Shown here: positions 22,620 through 33,739 of the stretch, piece by piece
Layout: the number at the start of each line of letters is the position of its first letter
How positions within the stretch are numbered: position 1 is the stretch's first letter
Assembly (NCBI GenBank): GCA_023014485.1
Contig: JAJOZX010006162.1
Span: 1 to 64,000, forward strand
DNA length: 64,000 nucleotides
Source: Bathynomus jamesi
Taxonomy: Eukaryota > Arthropoda > Malacostraca > Isopoda > Cirolanidae
Direction of reading: 5' to 3'
The notes under the pieces: model-generated
Databases searched by the model: none
The model's input: only the letters and a program-made list of their open reading frames with translations
Told to the model about the DNA's origin: nothing
Program-made: the position numbers and the translations under genes

Positions 22620-23992
22620 ATCAATGATGACTTGTCGCGATGATTAGCTGCACTGGCATGCCGAAGATTTCGTGGAACACATAGCTTTGATAAAATTGCT
22701 GGAATATTGGACAGGATCAACTCGGAGCATGGTTTATCTTATAGAAAAGTTGTATCTACAGTCACCGACAATGCATCGAACATGGTGAAATGCTTTAAAG
22801 AGTTCGGTGTTCGTGTTCAGAATCATACTGACGACATTGATGAAGATGATGCAGATGAAGATGATGATGAAAAAGATTCAGATGAAGAGGTTATCATCAG
22901 CAACTTTCCTGAACATTCAGGAGAGCATGGAGAGGAGTCAGTGAAACTATCATCCCATATTCGATGTGCCTCCCACACATTGAACTTGGTAGCAACAACT
23001 GATGCAGATAAAGGACTGAATTCACCTGGACTAAGAAGATAAAGCATTCTGCAATGGGAAAATGTTCGGCGCTGTGGAATGCTGCTGGTAAACCCAAGTC
23101 AGCAGAAAAAATACAGGAAATAACTGGCGTCCAATTTAGGTACCCATGCGTCACCCGATGGAACTCAATGTACGACTCATTAAGCCAAATATATAAACAT
23201 AAGAACGACGTGAATGTAGCTCTTGAAGAACTGAATCTACCCATCCTCAAAGACAATGAATTGGAATTTATTTCAGAATATTTGTCTGTTCTAAAACCAA
23301 TTGCAGCAGCCCTCAACAAATTACAGGCAGAGAAAGAATGCTACTACGGTTGTCTTCTTCCAACAGTCCTAGTGACTCAAGATGCCCTCGCAAGATTGGA
23401 GCCTATCCAACCAAACGACCTGCGCTTGAGACACTGCATGCCATTACTGGCAGCAGTCGTCTCTGGCTTCAATGCCAGATTTGGTCATTTTTTGTCGTTG
23501 AGCCCCGAGTTAACTGATGCCGTTTTGGCCTCAGTATCTCATCCGTATTTCAAACTTAGATGGATATCATTGTTGCAAGGGCCTAATTTCGGCGATCATG
23601 AAGCAATCAAGTCTCAAGTAAAAGACAAGCTGCAAATGGCTGTAAGAAATTGTAATTCTGACAGCAGTGGTAATAGTTCGGTGAACTCAGACTCATCATC
23701 TGAAGACGATTTCTTCAGAACTATGGACGGCTCATTCTCTGCTCCTAACAACAAGAAGACTTGGAAGTCCTCAATTATTTGCAGGACACCAGTAAGGCAC
23801 TCGACTCTTTAGATAGGTATCCTGCTATAAAGAAGATCTTCAAGAGGTATAACACCACGCTACCTTCCTCTGCACCAGTGGAACGGTTGTTTTTCGTTTG
23901 CTGGCATGGTTCATAGCCCCAAACGAAGTCGTCTCTCGGATGGTAACTTTGAACAATTGGTTTTGCTGAAAGCAAATGTTTACAGCGGTTGA
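22620..23992 (+). pseudogene. hAT transposase exon 4 (catalytic and dimerisation parts), broken
   Basis: It opens INDDLSR and then an in-frame TGA, followed by ALACRRFRGTHSFDKIAGIL, VSTVTDNASNMVKCFKEF (second catalytic Asp), an acidic DDIDEDDADEDDD insert and IRCASHTLNLVATTDA. A frameshift near 23040 leads into QFRYPCVTRWNSMYDSL and a long helical part. A second shift near 23770 precedes LPSSAPVERLFF (catalytic Glu) and HSPKRSRLSDGNFEQLV-like text ending KANVYSG. Family hallmarks are complete, but the frame is broken at least three times. Confidence 0.88.
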
Positions 23993-24924
23993 ACATTAAA
24001 TTAACACTCTTAACTTGCGGTTTTTACCCTTATATTGTCAGTAATTGCGTACTGCAGTAAAACTGTAAGATTAAATTCTATGTAAAAAATGTTTACTTAT
24101 ATATGCTGACCATTCATTGATATGGGTTATGGACCTGGTGAAATGAGAATTGAGAAAAATAGAACTAAAAACTATATGTAGGTCATTTAATAGTTTTTTC
24201 TTTGCTGATAAGTTATGATAATACTAAGTTTTAAGTTTACCACCTGAAAAACTGAAAGGGGAATCGTCAATCCCCGTGGTTTAGATCAGGTGACATGGGT
24301 AGGATGCGATGCTTGTATTGCCTCAGCCCTCAGGGGAGTATTAGGAGTGATACTTTTCAGGAGTGATTAACAAAATAATTTGTTTTTGTTTACTCTACAA
24401 GAGTACAACTTTTTTCAATTCATATAAAAGTGATCTTAAAAAGTGATCTTGAAAGTGATCTTCAAGATCACGATCTTGATCTGGATCTTCAAGATCACAT
24501 TTTTCTGGTGATCTGATCTTGATCTTCAAGATCACCAAAGTTGGTGATCTTGCCCATCTCTGCCTACACTCAACTTATATAACCAATCTTTTGGCGATGT
24601 CCAGATGTGATACGGGAAAAATAGCTTCTGTAGGCTTTCCTCAAGGAAGGCAAAGAAGTAAAATGGGTACATTTGGATGGAGTCTGAGGCCTACTTTATA
24701 ATGCATATATTTATATACATATTTATATATTTTATAACAGCACTTTTGCAATCAAAAACAGTTACACATTTTTTGTTGTTTTTGCTGCAATTGAATGGGG
24801 AAATAGGTTTGAAGCTGTTAATCTCTACATTTACTGCACCGCACACGACTGGCGCTTAATGGCTTTGAATGGAAGTATATATCGACTATTTTTTAATACT
24901 ATTTATATACGCAGTGTATATATA

Positions 24925-25615
24925 TTAGTGATGGATCGAGGGGTCGGTTTTTCACAACCGCGGTTGCGGTTGTGTTTGCGGTTGTCGAATTTTTTCCAAC
25001 CGCGGTTGCGGTTGCGGTTATCATATACTAGGAAAAATGCGTAATTATTAACTGGATTTAGCCACTATAGTGCGATTTAGCCACACTTGGTACATAATAT
25101 ATACTAAATAGTATTTATTTAGTAAATACCTTATGTTGAACACAAGTTTTGCAATACACCGCTACCGCTATTTGTGTGTTGCAAAACTTGTGTTCAACAT
25201 AAGGTATTTACTAAATAAATACTATTTAAATGAAGTATATTCTAAACTTATATAGCTATTATGAAAGAATAGGTCAAATTAATTAAAACCATATTTTGCA
25301 CTAAGTGTGTTACCAGGATGAGGGACGAGGACCCATCGCACTGTTCATCCCACCTACCACTTTCCCCAGCCTCCACCCATTAGAGCGCAGTTTAAACCAA
25401 TTTTACTACGGCAGCCGTATGACGTCACGTTTAAGCACGCATAAGGAGACCCATCATTTTCTTTTAAAAAAAAGAAATATTTCTAATTAACCTAAAATTA
25501 AAATTAACTAAGCTTTTACAACCGCAACCGCACTTATGGAACGGCGGTTGCGGTTACGGTTGCGGTTGTGAATTTTTGTGCGGTTGTAGTGCGGTTGCGG
25601 TTATTCGATCCATCA

Positions 25616-25619
<4 letters not shown>
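24925..25619. mobile_element. non-autonomous element with GGTTGC arrays
   Basis: The ends TTAGTGATGGATCGA are inverted, inside a TATATATA context. The paralogous site at about 62711 is empty. Inside each end are arrays of GCGGTT units (24957-25020; 25518-25605). The centre contains a strong hairpin (25106-25227). No transposase is seen. Confidence 0.85.
25106..25227. repeat. long hairpin inside the GGTTGC element
   Basis: Arms of about 49 bases (AAATAGTATTTATTTAGTAA on the left) pair perfectly around a 24-base loop with GCTACCGCT. Confidence 0.85.

Positions 25620-25650
<31 letters not shown>
25620..25650. repeat. (TA)n microsatellite
   Basis: About 15 TA units lie between the GGTTGC element and the SINE tail; the SINE ends in this tract. 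Confidence 0.95.
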
Positions 25651-25653
<3 letters not shown>

Positions 25654-25850
25654 CTTGTTTAACGTTGGTTTTGCTTCCGCCCGAATTGTTCATTTTGAAA
25701 GAAGGTCAAGCTTGTCACCCCCTTAGACCTATAGTTTAACGCGTGCAATTCGAACCACGCCGAATCACAGATGATCAGAACTTGGAAATACTCGCCCCGA
25801 CTCGATCTCACGACCTCCCGATCAGCATCCCAGCGTCTTAACAACAGTAG
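25651..25850 (-). mobile_element. tRNA-related SINE, 5' truncated
   Basis: The minus strand reads GGGAGGTCGTGAGATCGAGT (box B-like), then AATTCGAACC/CGCGTTAAAC text, then AGGGGGTGACAAGCTTGACC and GAACAATTCGGGCGGAAGC, ending AAGGTGATATATA. Its GTGACAAGCTTGACCTTC tail closely matches the 3' tail of the LINE at 49731-53622. Fuller copies are at 62718-62998 and 34338-34618. Confidence 0.75.
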
Positions 25851-26159
25851 TGCGAAAATTAATTGCAGAATTCCACCAAATAATTTTGATTGCCTTATCA
25901 TTTCTCATTCACGTTCTTGTGTTTTGGGAAAGAGGACAATTTACTATTCACAGAATGGCTAGACGAATATTGCAATAGTTACACATATGAACGTAATCAC
26001 ACGTAAAGGCATTTATGTGACGACATTGAGATGTTGATAGGGCATAGGTAGGTCAAGAATAAGTGAATGAAATGAATTAATTTAAATGATTCCAAAGAAA
26101 AGAGGTCAACAAAAATTGAAGGTTATTCAATAATTAATAACCACAAGAAGATACTAACA

Positions 26160-26400
26160 TAACATTATTCAATTCAGGCAAAAACATTAATACATGAATG
26201 AACATGGCCAAACAACATTTATACGGCATAACATTAGACACAACACAGCATATAAATAATGCTTTACAGACTGTAAATTCTTTATTATTATACGAAGCAA
26301 CTGATACTAAAGATATGAGTATGAGGATTCAGTATTCAAGGTATGGAAAATGTGAAAGGGAATAATTTACTTTATGACGTCGTAGTCTATCAAACTGTGC
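26160..26400 (+). pseudogene. degraded copy of the unrecognised ORF at 63404-63622
   Basis: MNMAKQHLYGITLDTTQHIN and ALQTVNSLLLYEATDTKD match the sister ORF with mostly conservative changes. The frame is then lost after RIQYSR. An ATTCAATTCAG acceptor precedes it in both copies. I do not recognise a family. Confidence 0.35.
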
Positions 26401-26666
26401 AATAATTAAATTCATAAATAATATGTTTATGCAATTAGTTCGTGTATATAATTCATGATAGGGAGTAATAAGAGAAAATGAATTATAAAAACGCGAGTAG
26501 TAGTTTGTGGCCCTGGTACAAGAGTGAAACAGTAAATAAGTATATATAATAGTACTTAAACTTTGTGCATATGGGGTGAAATAAGTGATAATTGCTTCTT
26601 AGAGCAAGCTACTTATGGCATAACCAAATACTCTCTGAACATGGGAATGGTAGATCTCATGATGGT

Positions 26667-26709
26667 CACACACACACACACCCGTCATATATATAAATAT
26701 ATATATATA
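26667..26709. repeat. (CA)n and (TA)n simple repeats
   Basis: A CACACA run is followed by a TATATA run with one interruption. Confidence 0.9.
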
Positions 26710-27193
26710 ATGAAAGATGAATCATGAAGAGTACCTCATGAGTCACGGTTCATGATTTTAAATTCAAACTAATCGTCAAGAGTGATTTGATGAGTGTTCA
26801 TTTATGATTTCGATTAAAATTCTAGTCTCAGTTTATTGGAGTGACATGTGGTAACAGAATCTGTAAAAAAAACTGCGAAGCGCCTAATGAGTTTTCTTTC
26901 TGTAGCAGGCCATACACGCTCAGTTATTTCGTCCCTGTTCCATGTTCAATTTTAGACTTGACGAGAAACTTCAACACGCAAGATCCCACACACATTAATA
27001 TCTTACATGAGCGTTTTGTCATTTTCCTTTTTGCTATTTGCTTAAATCAGACATTATGCATTACCAGTTTCCAGAAATTGCTCACTTTATCCTGCGGATT
27101 AACACACGTTTCCGGTGCAGAGCCTATACAACGTATCTCCTATTATGTACTTTAACCTTTACTGTCAACGGAGTCTTCTAATTTCCATTATTT

Positions 27194-27414
27194 TTACAAT
27201 ATAATTTTGATACTTTCTGGTTTTTTATATTCTCTACTCCCATCATCTCCCCCCACTATGTTTCTTAGTTTTTCACATTGAAACAAGTGTTCTGTCGTAT
27301 CATTCTCTCCTGCATACTCCACACTTCCTGTCCTTATAGTTTCATTTATAGTTTTCTTTCCGCAACGAAACTTTTCTTTAAACTGAGAAAAATACTTGGT
27401 ATGACCATACAGTC
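27194..27414 (-). mobile_element. LINE C-terminal remnant (Cys/His motif)
   Basis: The minus strand reads GLYGHTKYFSQFKEKFRCG and SVEYAGENDTTEHLFQCEKL. This recalls the C-terminal GHG...C...EHxLFxC motif of many LINE ORF2 proteins. It is short and isolated, inside the DNA element at 26905-27804. Confidence 0.5.
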
Positions 27415-27605
27415 CAGGGCTGCCACATTTGTTACGTTCGTAACATTTTTGAATGCGAATATAATTGAAGCACAAATAAATATAATGAACTTTGTTATTT
27501 TATAATCAATTTTAATTTTTTTAATATTTTGTTACCTTTTTGGCTGTTGTTACCTTTTGTTTGTCAATTTTGTTACCTTCACCTAAAATCTTGTGGCAGC
27601 CCTGC
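27415..27605. mobile_element. 190-bp MITE, CAGGGCTGCCAC ends
   Basis: The left CCAGGGCTGCCACA is matched by the inverted TGTGGCAGCCCTG at 27591-27603. The flanks CATACAGT and CATACACT form a 7-of-8 duplication, which fits hAT. Confidence 0.7.
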
Positions 27606-28239
27606 GGCATACACTGGTCATTTTACTTGACAATGAATTTGGCTCCGCCCAAAAATATCAGGCAGTGACGGATTTCTTTCAAGTCAAGTAAGATGCAAAA
27701 CATTGAACGAGGAGACTGTTTACCACCATTAACTCTCAAGTTTCACGTCAACTCTAACATTGAACATGGAACAGGGACGAAATAATTGAGCGTGTATGGG
27801 CGGCTTAATAGTTACCGCTAAATATATATTTTTTTAATTTTGAATTTTTAACGCCAAATCTGTTTCGTGTGTTATTCTTGTACTTCTTTTAAGGTTTATT
27901 ATTATGGACACAAGAGATTTTTCTTTTTGCATTACTCATTTTTCAGACTGGTCCAGAATTTATTTAGGCCACGCCTTTTGTTGTAAACACAAATTTTGCA
28001 CAAAATTAGTGCGTATCCTATCTTCTGAACAAAGGTTTGTTAGCTATTGAGAACTTAACATTTACTTTAACTTCACCAACCACTTACAATTTGAATGCAG
28101 CTTCCCATATTTGGCCTCTGATTTTGGATGTGAAGCTCAAAATTTTTATGGTATTTTTGAACATGTATGGATTGAATTGCTCTTCACAAAAGAGTATAAA
28201 ATTTTGTAGAAACGTCGTCCGATTAGATAAACAAAATTA

Positions 28240-28802
28240 GGCTCTTTTCCGTTCTACCCCAGCAACAAAAAATTAAATTATATATATTTTCTACTGTAGT
28301 TTTACTTGCTGAATTCAATAATATATATCTTATTTTGGAGAAATTAATAACAAAAGAGTTATAGTCCGTTTATTTTATTTAAAAGTAGATATTGCATTTA
28401 AGATTTCAATAAAAATGTCCTTTCCTTTTTGTCTTCTCCACAGAAATTCACATAAATTAGAATCTATCATATTTCTAGATGTTCCCCAATGTCTCTTGTT
28501 CCTTTGTTTAGCTAAATCAACTGTACGTCCTTGACGATTGGTTAGGTGAGGTCGTGATATTTTCGTTAGTTAGCCTTATAAGGTTAACTAAAGAAGGCTG
28601 GGGTAGAACGTAATTTCCTTAACTATGTTTACGAAATTCCATTTATCATCCATAACAATATCTACAAAAGAGAAAAAAATTAATAATTATAACCATAACT
28701 AATTAAAGCACGAATACTTTCTCCAAAATAAAATATATATTATTGAATTCAGCAAGTAAAACTACACTAGAAATTGTTGCTGGGGTAGAACGGAAAAGAT
28801 CC
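28240..28802. mobile_element. hAT-type MITE, GGCTCTTTTCCG ends and shared core
   Basis: Inverted ends of about 100 bases (CTTTTCCGTTCTACCCCAGC and onward) are bounded by a perfect CAAAATTA duplication (28232-28239; 28803-28810). Near the middle is the core CCTTGACGATTGGTTAGG with GTCGTGATATTTTCGTTAG, plus GGCTGGGGTAGAACG. Confidence 0.88.
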
Positions 28803-28810
28803 CAAAATTA

Positions 28811-29769
28811 TTATTTTTTTATCACAAACATAAATTGTTAACTACCGAAATTTTGTTTATGCGTACTGCGGACAAGAGACTTGACGTTGGAAGGAGGTTA
28901 CAACTCTCGACGAATACGCTCCATCCATCATCACACAGACAACTTTTAAACCAAATAAACTGACCTAAATTTTTTTTAGTGAACAAATTTGTTCGATATT
29001 TACATCAAATTAAACTTCGATGTCCTTTATCTTTAGGTGTAAAATGCGTGTGGTGTAATTTCTTCTTAAAAAAAATTACAACCTTCGTAAGAGCCATCCC
29101 CGAAGTGTTGTGGTTAAAACAGATTTGTTCACGCAATTTCATGTGTGGGCGTTAAGGAGGAATTGAAAGTTTATAAAAAACACACAAGTTTTTACTTTTT
29201 CATGCAGGAAGGAGTTGCCAAAGGCGACTGTCCACAAAACCACCTAGCATAAAAGTAGCTTTAGAAATATTTACTATTTTTTTCAAATTTGTCTTAAAGT
29301 AAGGGAAGGCAATATAAACATTCAAATTTGAAATAACAAATTTTATTCACTAGAATTGGAATTGTGCAAAATTATAACTTAAATAATTTTAAAGGAGATT
29401 TACTATTTGATGGTCTCTAAATTAAGAATATTTACATTCCTTTAATCTTATTGTCTTGGATATTCAAAATTTTTAAGGTAGTCTGGTTGGTAGTATTTAA
29501 TTAAAGAAAAACTTATCTTAACTCGGACGAAGTTCAGTTAACACTGGTTGTCAAAGGTTGGTATTAACACACCTTGTGATTTTAATAAATAAACAAAATG
29601 TAAATCCTAACTTACAGTTAATAATAATCACTATAAACACAAAATCGAGAATAAACTTTACAACATCAAAAGGACTAAATTCTTCTGAAATTAATGAGCA
29701 TTTCCTCCATTTTGCCCGATTGCTTTCTTTTTGATTCCTCCCAGCAGGTTAGTTATGAATGTTGACAAT
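28811..29769. other. AT-rich stretch, nothing recognised
   Basis: No coding block, terminal repeat or second copy was seen here. Confidence 0.6.
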
Positions 29770-31500
29770 TTAGGTGGTTGGTCGTTTTACATTAAGTAGG
29801 TAATTAATTCTAATAAGAAAGTCAAAATCAAAACCTGAGGTTTCGAGATGCTTGGACACTCTATGTTTAAAAGAAAAAATTGATTGAGGAAAATTGTTCC
29901 AGAGTTGACGGTTGAATAGATGAAAGATTGAAAATACAGATTAACCCTTGCGTTAGAGAGTTGGACAGAAAAGGAATAAGAATGTGTAGAGATTCTGGTA
30001 CTACGTGCTCTCCTTAAAAGAGGAGGCATGCAGATAAAATGTTCAGAAGAGCAGTGTCCATAATAATAATGATAGTAAAGAAAGAGTGAGACATCATTGC
30101 AGGAGTGAGACATCATTTCGGCGAGGAAAGAAGGATTGAAGAGAGTCAGTAAAGGTCGGGAATTGATGAGGTTCAAAGCCTATGATTCCACTCCGAGAAC
30201 ATGAGAAAATTACTTTAAGAGGGCGGGCAAGACCTTTTAGAAACTGTTTTAGGAAGAGAGTGTATGTGAGCTTTCCGGGAAACATCACGAGAATAGGAAA
30301 CGCCAACAACATTAAGAGAAGAGGAAGGATTCAGTTGTGTATTGTTGAAGGTAAGGAGATAGTCGCGTTCAAGATTATGACGACTAGACAGATGAAGCAA
30401 CTTGATTTTTGAGACATTGAAAGCCACAAGGTTTACACTGCCCCAGTCAGAGAAAGAATCATAGAAAGATCATAGGTTACTGTAAGGGCATTATAGCCGT
30501 CCTACGCTAAGCATGGAGTTACTGTTGACAGGGACGTATTATGAAGCAGGTGGAGAAGTGAAAAAAAGTCATCGGTATAGGAATGGATGGAATGAGAAGT
30601 GCGACTTAATAGATCATAAAAAATAAAAGGAAAAGAGTGGGCGACAGTTCAAAGCCTGAGGAACAAGACTATTAATAGCTTAGGAGAAGAAAAGTGGTCA
30701 TCTGCAATCGCAACTATAGATCGGCTGCAAAGTAAATTGGAGATGAAGGCACAGATAGAAGGATACAAACCGAAGGATGGCATTTTGAAATTAAGGATTT
30801 GTGCCAGATTCTACGAGTACCAAAGCTTTTGTTATGTCTGACGCAATAGCAAAAGTTTCACCGAAATCCCGAAATGAGGATGACCGAGAGTTATAGATAT
30901 GCAGAAGATTGCCGGTGAAACGTCCCTTAGGTAACCTATAATGACCTGAAGAAGATTGTGAGAAGAGAGGTGTTTAAGGATCTTCCTAATAAGGATAGAT
31001 TGGAAAACTTTAGAAAGGCAAGCAATCAAAATGATTGGACGAGAGTTGGAGGATTGAAAAAGGTCACCCTTCTTTGAGACAGGCTGAATGAAAGGGAACT
31101 TCCAGCAGAAAGGAAAAGTACCAGATGAAAGATAAAGATGAAAGAGTTTGTCTAGGCAGGGGTCAGCACAGATGAATAGTTCTTGAGAACAACAGCAGGA
31201 TCACATCAGGACCGTACGCCCTCCTAGAATTAAGACCAATATCTTGGAAGAGATTCTAATTTTAGATATAATTAATTCAGAGGGAGGAGGTGATGGAGGA
31301 ACAACACTGGAATCGTTCAGGATTGAGTTCGGAGGGAAAGTTTGAGCGAAGAGTCCAGCTTTATCGAGAGAAGATATGGCTCCTAGGTCATCAGAATGGA
31401 AAAGAGGAGAGATAGAAGAAGAATTAAAGTTGGTGTGGAGGTTCCTCACTACGTAACAGAAAGAGCAAGAAGAATTAGAATTGGATAAATGCAAAAAAAC
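29770..31500 (-). mobile_element. decayed LINE (Jockey/RTE-like), RT
   Basis: In minus-strand order: ISSLDKAGLFAQTF near 31390, IACLSKVFQSILIRKILKHL near 31000, FNVSKIKLLHLSSRHNLE near 30400, a TFNNTQLNPSSSLNVVGVSY block, LINSRPLLTLFNPSF, YYHYYYGHCSSEHFICMPPL and RSTRISTHSYSFSVQLSNAR near 29960. This is a common arthropod LINE arrangement, spread over several frames with many stops. Confidence 0.8.
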
Positions 31501-31529
31501 TTCACTTTTTTCTACGTGAAGGTCAAAAT

Positions 31530-31720
31530 ATGAAAATAAAAACCCACTCTAATAGACAGAGTTTATTTCCACAACAGTTTCGACGCCCACTGGCATCCTC
31601 CTCGGGTGGATACAGAAAAACGAAATTCGTTTTTCTGTATCCACCCGAGGAGGATGCCAGTGGGCGTCGAAACTGTTGTGGAAATAAACTCTGTCTATTA
31701 GAGTGGGTTTTTATTTTCAT
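31530..31720. repeat. perfect 191-bp palindrome, possibly from a Penelope-like element end
   Basis: Two 95-base arms surround one central base, with no mismatch that I can find. The arm reads ATGAAAATAAAAACCCACTC outward and GAGGAGGATGCCAGTGGGCG then TCGAAACTGTTGTGGAAATA inward. The CCGAGGA, short stem and GAAAC order is like a type I hammerhead core found at Penelope-like element termini, with one core base differing from CUGAnGA. A degenerate relative is at 14302-14387. Confidence 0.7.
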
Positions 31721-32078
31721 AGAATTGGATAGATTTTCACATTTTTGTCAATGTCGAAAAACAGATTTTGCACGATTTCGTTCAGAAATATAACTAAGTG
31801 AGAGTTAGGAGTTAGATGTCGACGGTTCCTTCTGAGAGTCTACTCTCTGTTGTGGATAGCATTAGAACAAGCAAAGTTAAAGCAATTCTACGAATAGAAT
31901 ATGGAATGTACTCCTTCATGCTCGAGAGAATGACCTCAGTGTTGCACTCGGAGGGTTCGACCACGGGAGCATTAATAATTCCATGGTAAAGCAGAATAGT
32001 TTTGCCTAAGGTCGCCTTATGAGCAGCATGCAAAAAGGTATATATGCGCTATTGTGTTTAATTCATATGTTGAAAAGT
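31721..32078. other. unassigned stretch
   Basis: Only short open frames are present and no recognised family. It may be the 5' continuation of the LINE relic, but this could not be shown. Confidence 0.4.
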
Positions 32079-32080
32079 AT

Positions 32081-32170
<90 letters not shown>
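32081..32170. repeat. (CA)n-(TA)n-(CA)n compound microsatellite
   Basis: About 22 CA units, 14 TA units and a further CA run. Confidence 0.97.
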
Positions 32171-32189
32171 GTATTTATATATACATTTT

Positions 32190-32373
32190 AACTGCAAACG
32201 ACGCTTCTTAGAAGGGTGTTCGCACAAGAGGAGAAAACGAGCATTGAAAAGTGAGGCATCTCCCTGGAGTCGAACTCGGGATCATCCGATTGCCGGTCAG
32301 ATATGCTAACTATTACACCGAGAGTCTCCATGACTCCAACCTCGTAATTCTCCCACGTACGAGCGGAATCAAA

Positions 32374-32376
<3 letters not shown>
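32190..32376 (-). mobile_element. tRNA-derived SINE or tRNA pseudogene
   Basis: The minus strand has TCTCGGTGTAATAGTTAGC (box A-like), an anticodon-arm-like TCTGA/TCGGA stem, and CCCGAGTTCGACTCCAGGGA (a good box B). The acceptor stem does not pair properly, so a working tRNA is unlikely. It is flanked by (TA)n and (CA)n. Confidence 0.65.

Positions 32377-32377
<1 letters not shown>

Positions 32378-32428
<51 letters not shown>
32378..32428. repeat. (TA)n(CA)n microsatellite next to the LINE 3' end
   Basis: About 20 TA units then CACACAC lead directly into the LINE tail ACCTTACCTTACAACC on the plus strand. Confidence 0.95.
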
Positions 32429-32468
32429 CTTACCTTACAACCTTACAAAGGATTCGCGCTATGATTTC

Positions 32469-33242
32469 TCATTTCGCGAAGGTCAAGCTTGTCGCCCCAC
32501 CTCTCGAGTTGGCCTGGTGAAGTAGTGAGTTGGATTCTTGCGCTCTCCACCTCACATAACCAGGTACACCCGGCTCATCGGGAATTGTTCTGAGCCAGGC
32601 GTCTCGTCTTCTTTTGAAGATTTCCACTGCAACTCCCTTCGTGTTTCTTAGGTCTTTGGGCAACTGATTAAACAGTTTTGGTCCTCTCACTACAAAACTA
32701 TTTTCTTTCATGGTTAAGGATGTTTCCCGTCTCGCCTTCACTTTAGGAATACGACACAGTCTACAGTTTGTACTTTCCACCGTCGTTTGGGGAGTTATAG
32801 GGTTCAGAGTAAGATCAGGGACTAGTTTCTCCATTATTTTCCAAGTGTAAATAATGGTGTATCTTTCTCTTCTCCTTTCCAGTGAATATAGGTCTAGTTC
32901 GCGTAACCTTTCCCAGTAATTTAGTTCTTTGCACCCACTGATCTTTGCTGTGAAGCTTCTCTGGATGCCTTCCAGCTGTCTAATGTCTTCTTTTTTATAT
33001 GGGGATGTTAGGACCGAGCAGTATTCCAATTTGGGCATTATCAGGGTTTTCAGTAGAGGAATCATTACATTCCTATCCCTTCCTTTAAAGGTTCTCAATA
33101 TCTGACCCGTTATTCTTTTTGATCTGTTTACTGCTATCTTATTTTGTGTTTCAAATTTCGCATGATCTGTCATCACAACCCCTAAATCTTTTGCTCTGGA
33201 ATTTCTCTGAATTTCCTGTCCATTTGGGGTATAATATTCCAT
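32469..33242 (-). pseudogene. LINE ORF2 C-terminal domain
   Basis: This stretch of 257 codons starts at [20 protein letters not shown]. It contains [60 protein letters not shown] and a Trp-rich [15 protein letters not shown] end. One frameshift near 33245 separates it from RT. Confidence 0.85.
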
Positions 33243-33247
33243 GGATT

Positions 33248-33739
33248 TTAAGTCTTCTCTTTTTTTGTACGTAATAGCTGAAATTTCTCGGTGTTAAACT
33301 TCATATTGTTGTCATCCGTCCACTTGTAGATTCTGTTTATGTCGGTTTGTAGAGGTCTTATGTCTTCTGGGTTTCTTATTTTTCTACTGATCTTTGTGTC
33401 ATCCGCAAAGGATGTTACTGTGCTGTCTCTGGTAACGTCCTCATCTATGTCAGTTGGCATGATTATGAAAAGTAGTGGAGCTAATACTGTTCCTTGTGGT
33501 CCTGAGCTGAGGACCTCTGATTCTGATGAAGATACTCCTTGTACCGTAACGACTTGCCGCCGCTCACTAAGGAAATTATATATCCATTTCCCTACTTTTC
33601 CTGTTATTCCCATATATTTCAGTTTATGTATTATGATTCCGTGGTCACACTTGTCGAACGCTTTAGCAAAGTCTGTGTATAGTACATGATAGTTTTCATT
33701 ACTTTCAAGTGAATCAATAATGTTGTTGTAGTGTTCCAT
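33248..33739 (-). pseudogene. LINE ORF2 RT core
   Basis: It starts within the RT palm ([20 protein letters not shown]) and includes [30 protein letters not shown] and SFADDTKIS. The catalytic FADD is intact. The upstream part of the same RT is in other frames up to 34279 ([19 protein letters not shown]). Confidence 0.88.

Larger units (their letters stand above)
18162..24562 (+). mobile_element. 6.4-kb hAT transposon, BED-finger type, broken
   Basis: The ends CAGAGATGGGCA are inverted and bounded by a perfect 8-base target duplication, CCTACACT (18154-18161; 24563-24570). Both subterminal zones are packed with GATCTTGATCTTCAAGATC-type units (18172-18335; 24430-24553). The transposase is split into at least four plus-strand exons with a BED-like finger, CDIWST, TDNASNM, TRWNSM and APVERLF motifs. 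A stop, frameshifts and a LINE in intron 3 show that this copy is dead. The subterminal repeats probably bind transposase. Confidence 0.92.
24571..26570. repeat. segmental duplication (matches 62331-63800)
   Basis: It begins at CAACTTATAT directly after the hAT target duplication and stays collinear with 62331-63800, apart from the private element at 24925-25619 and a shorter SINE. Confidence 0.85.
26905..27804. mobile_element. DNA element with about 70-bp inverted ends
   Basis: GGCCATACACGCTCAGTTAT and the following TTCGTCCCTGTTCCATG text recur inverted at 27735-27804. No clear target duplication is seen, so the superfamily is open. The interior holds a LINE remnant and a small MITE. Confidence 0.75.

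Noticed and set aside
22823..23319. Minus-strand ORFs over the hAT exon
   Set aside because: Serine-rich shadows of the acidic and helical transposase parts.
25305..25490. 61-residue ORF in the GGTTGC element
   Set aside because: No recognisable motif, no second copy, and it is inside a non-autonomous element.
31523..31793. Identical proteins on both strands (MKIKTHSNRQSLF...)
   Set aside because: They result from the perfect palindrome and have no family resemblance.
32250..32330. Working tRNA gene
   Set aside because: Boxes A and B and an anticodon arm are visible, but the acceptor stem does not pair and a repeat tail follows, so a SINE or pseudogene is more likely.
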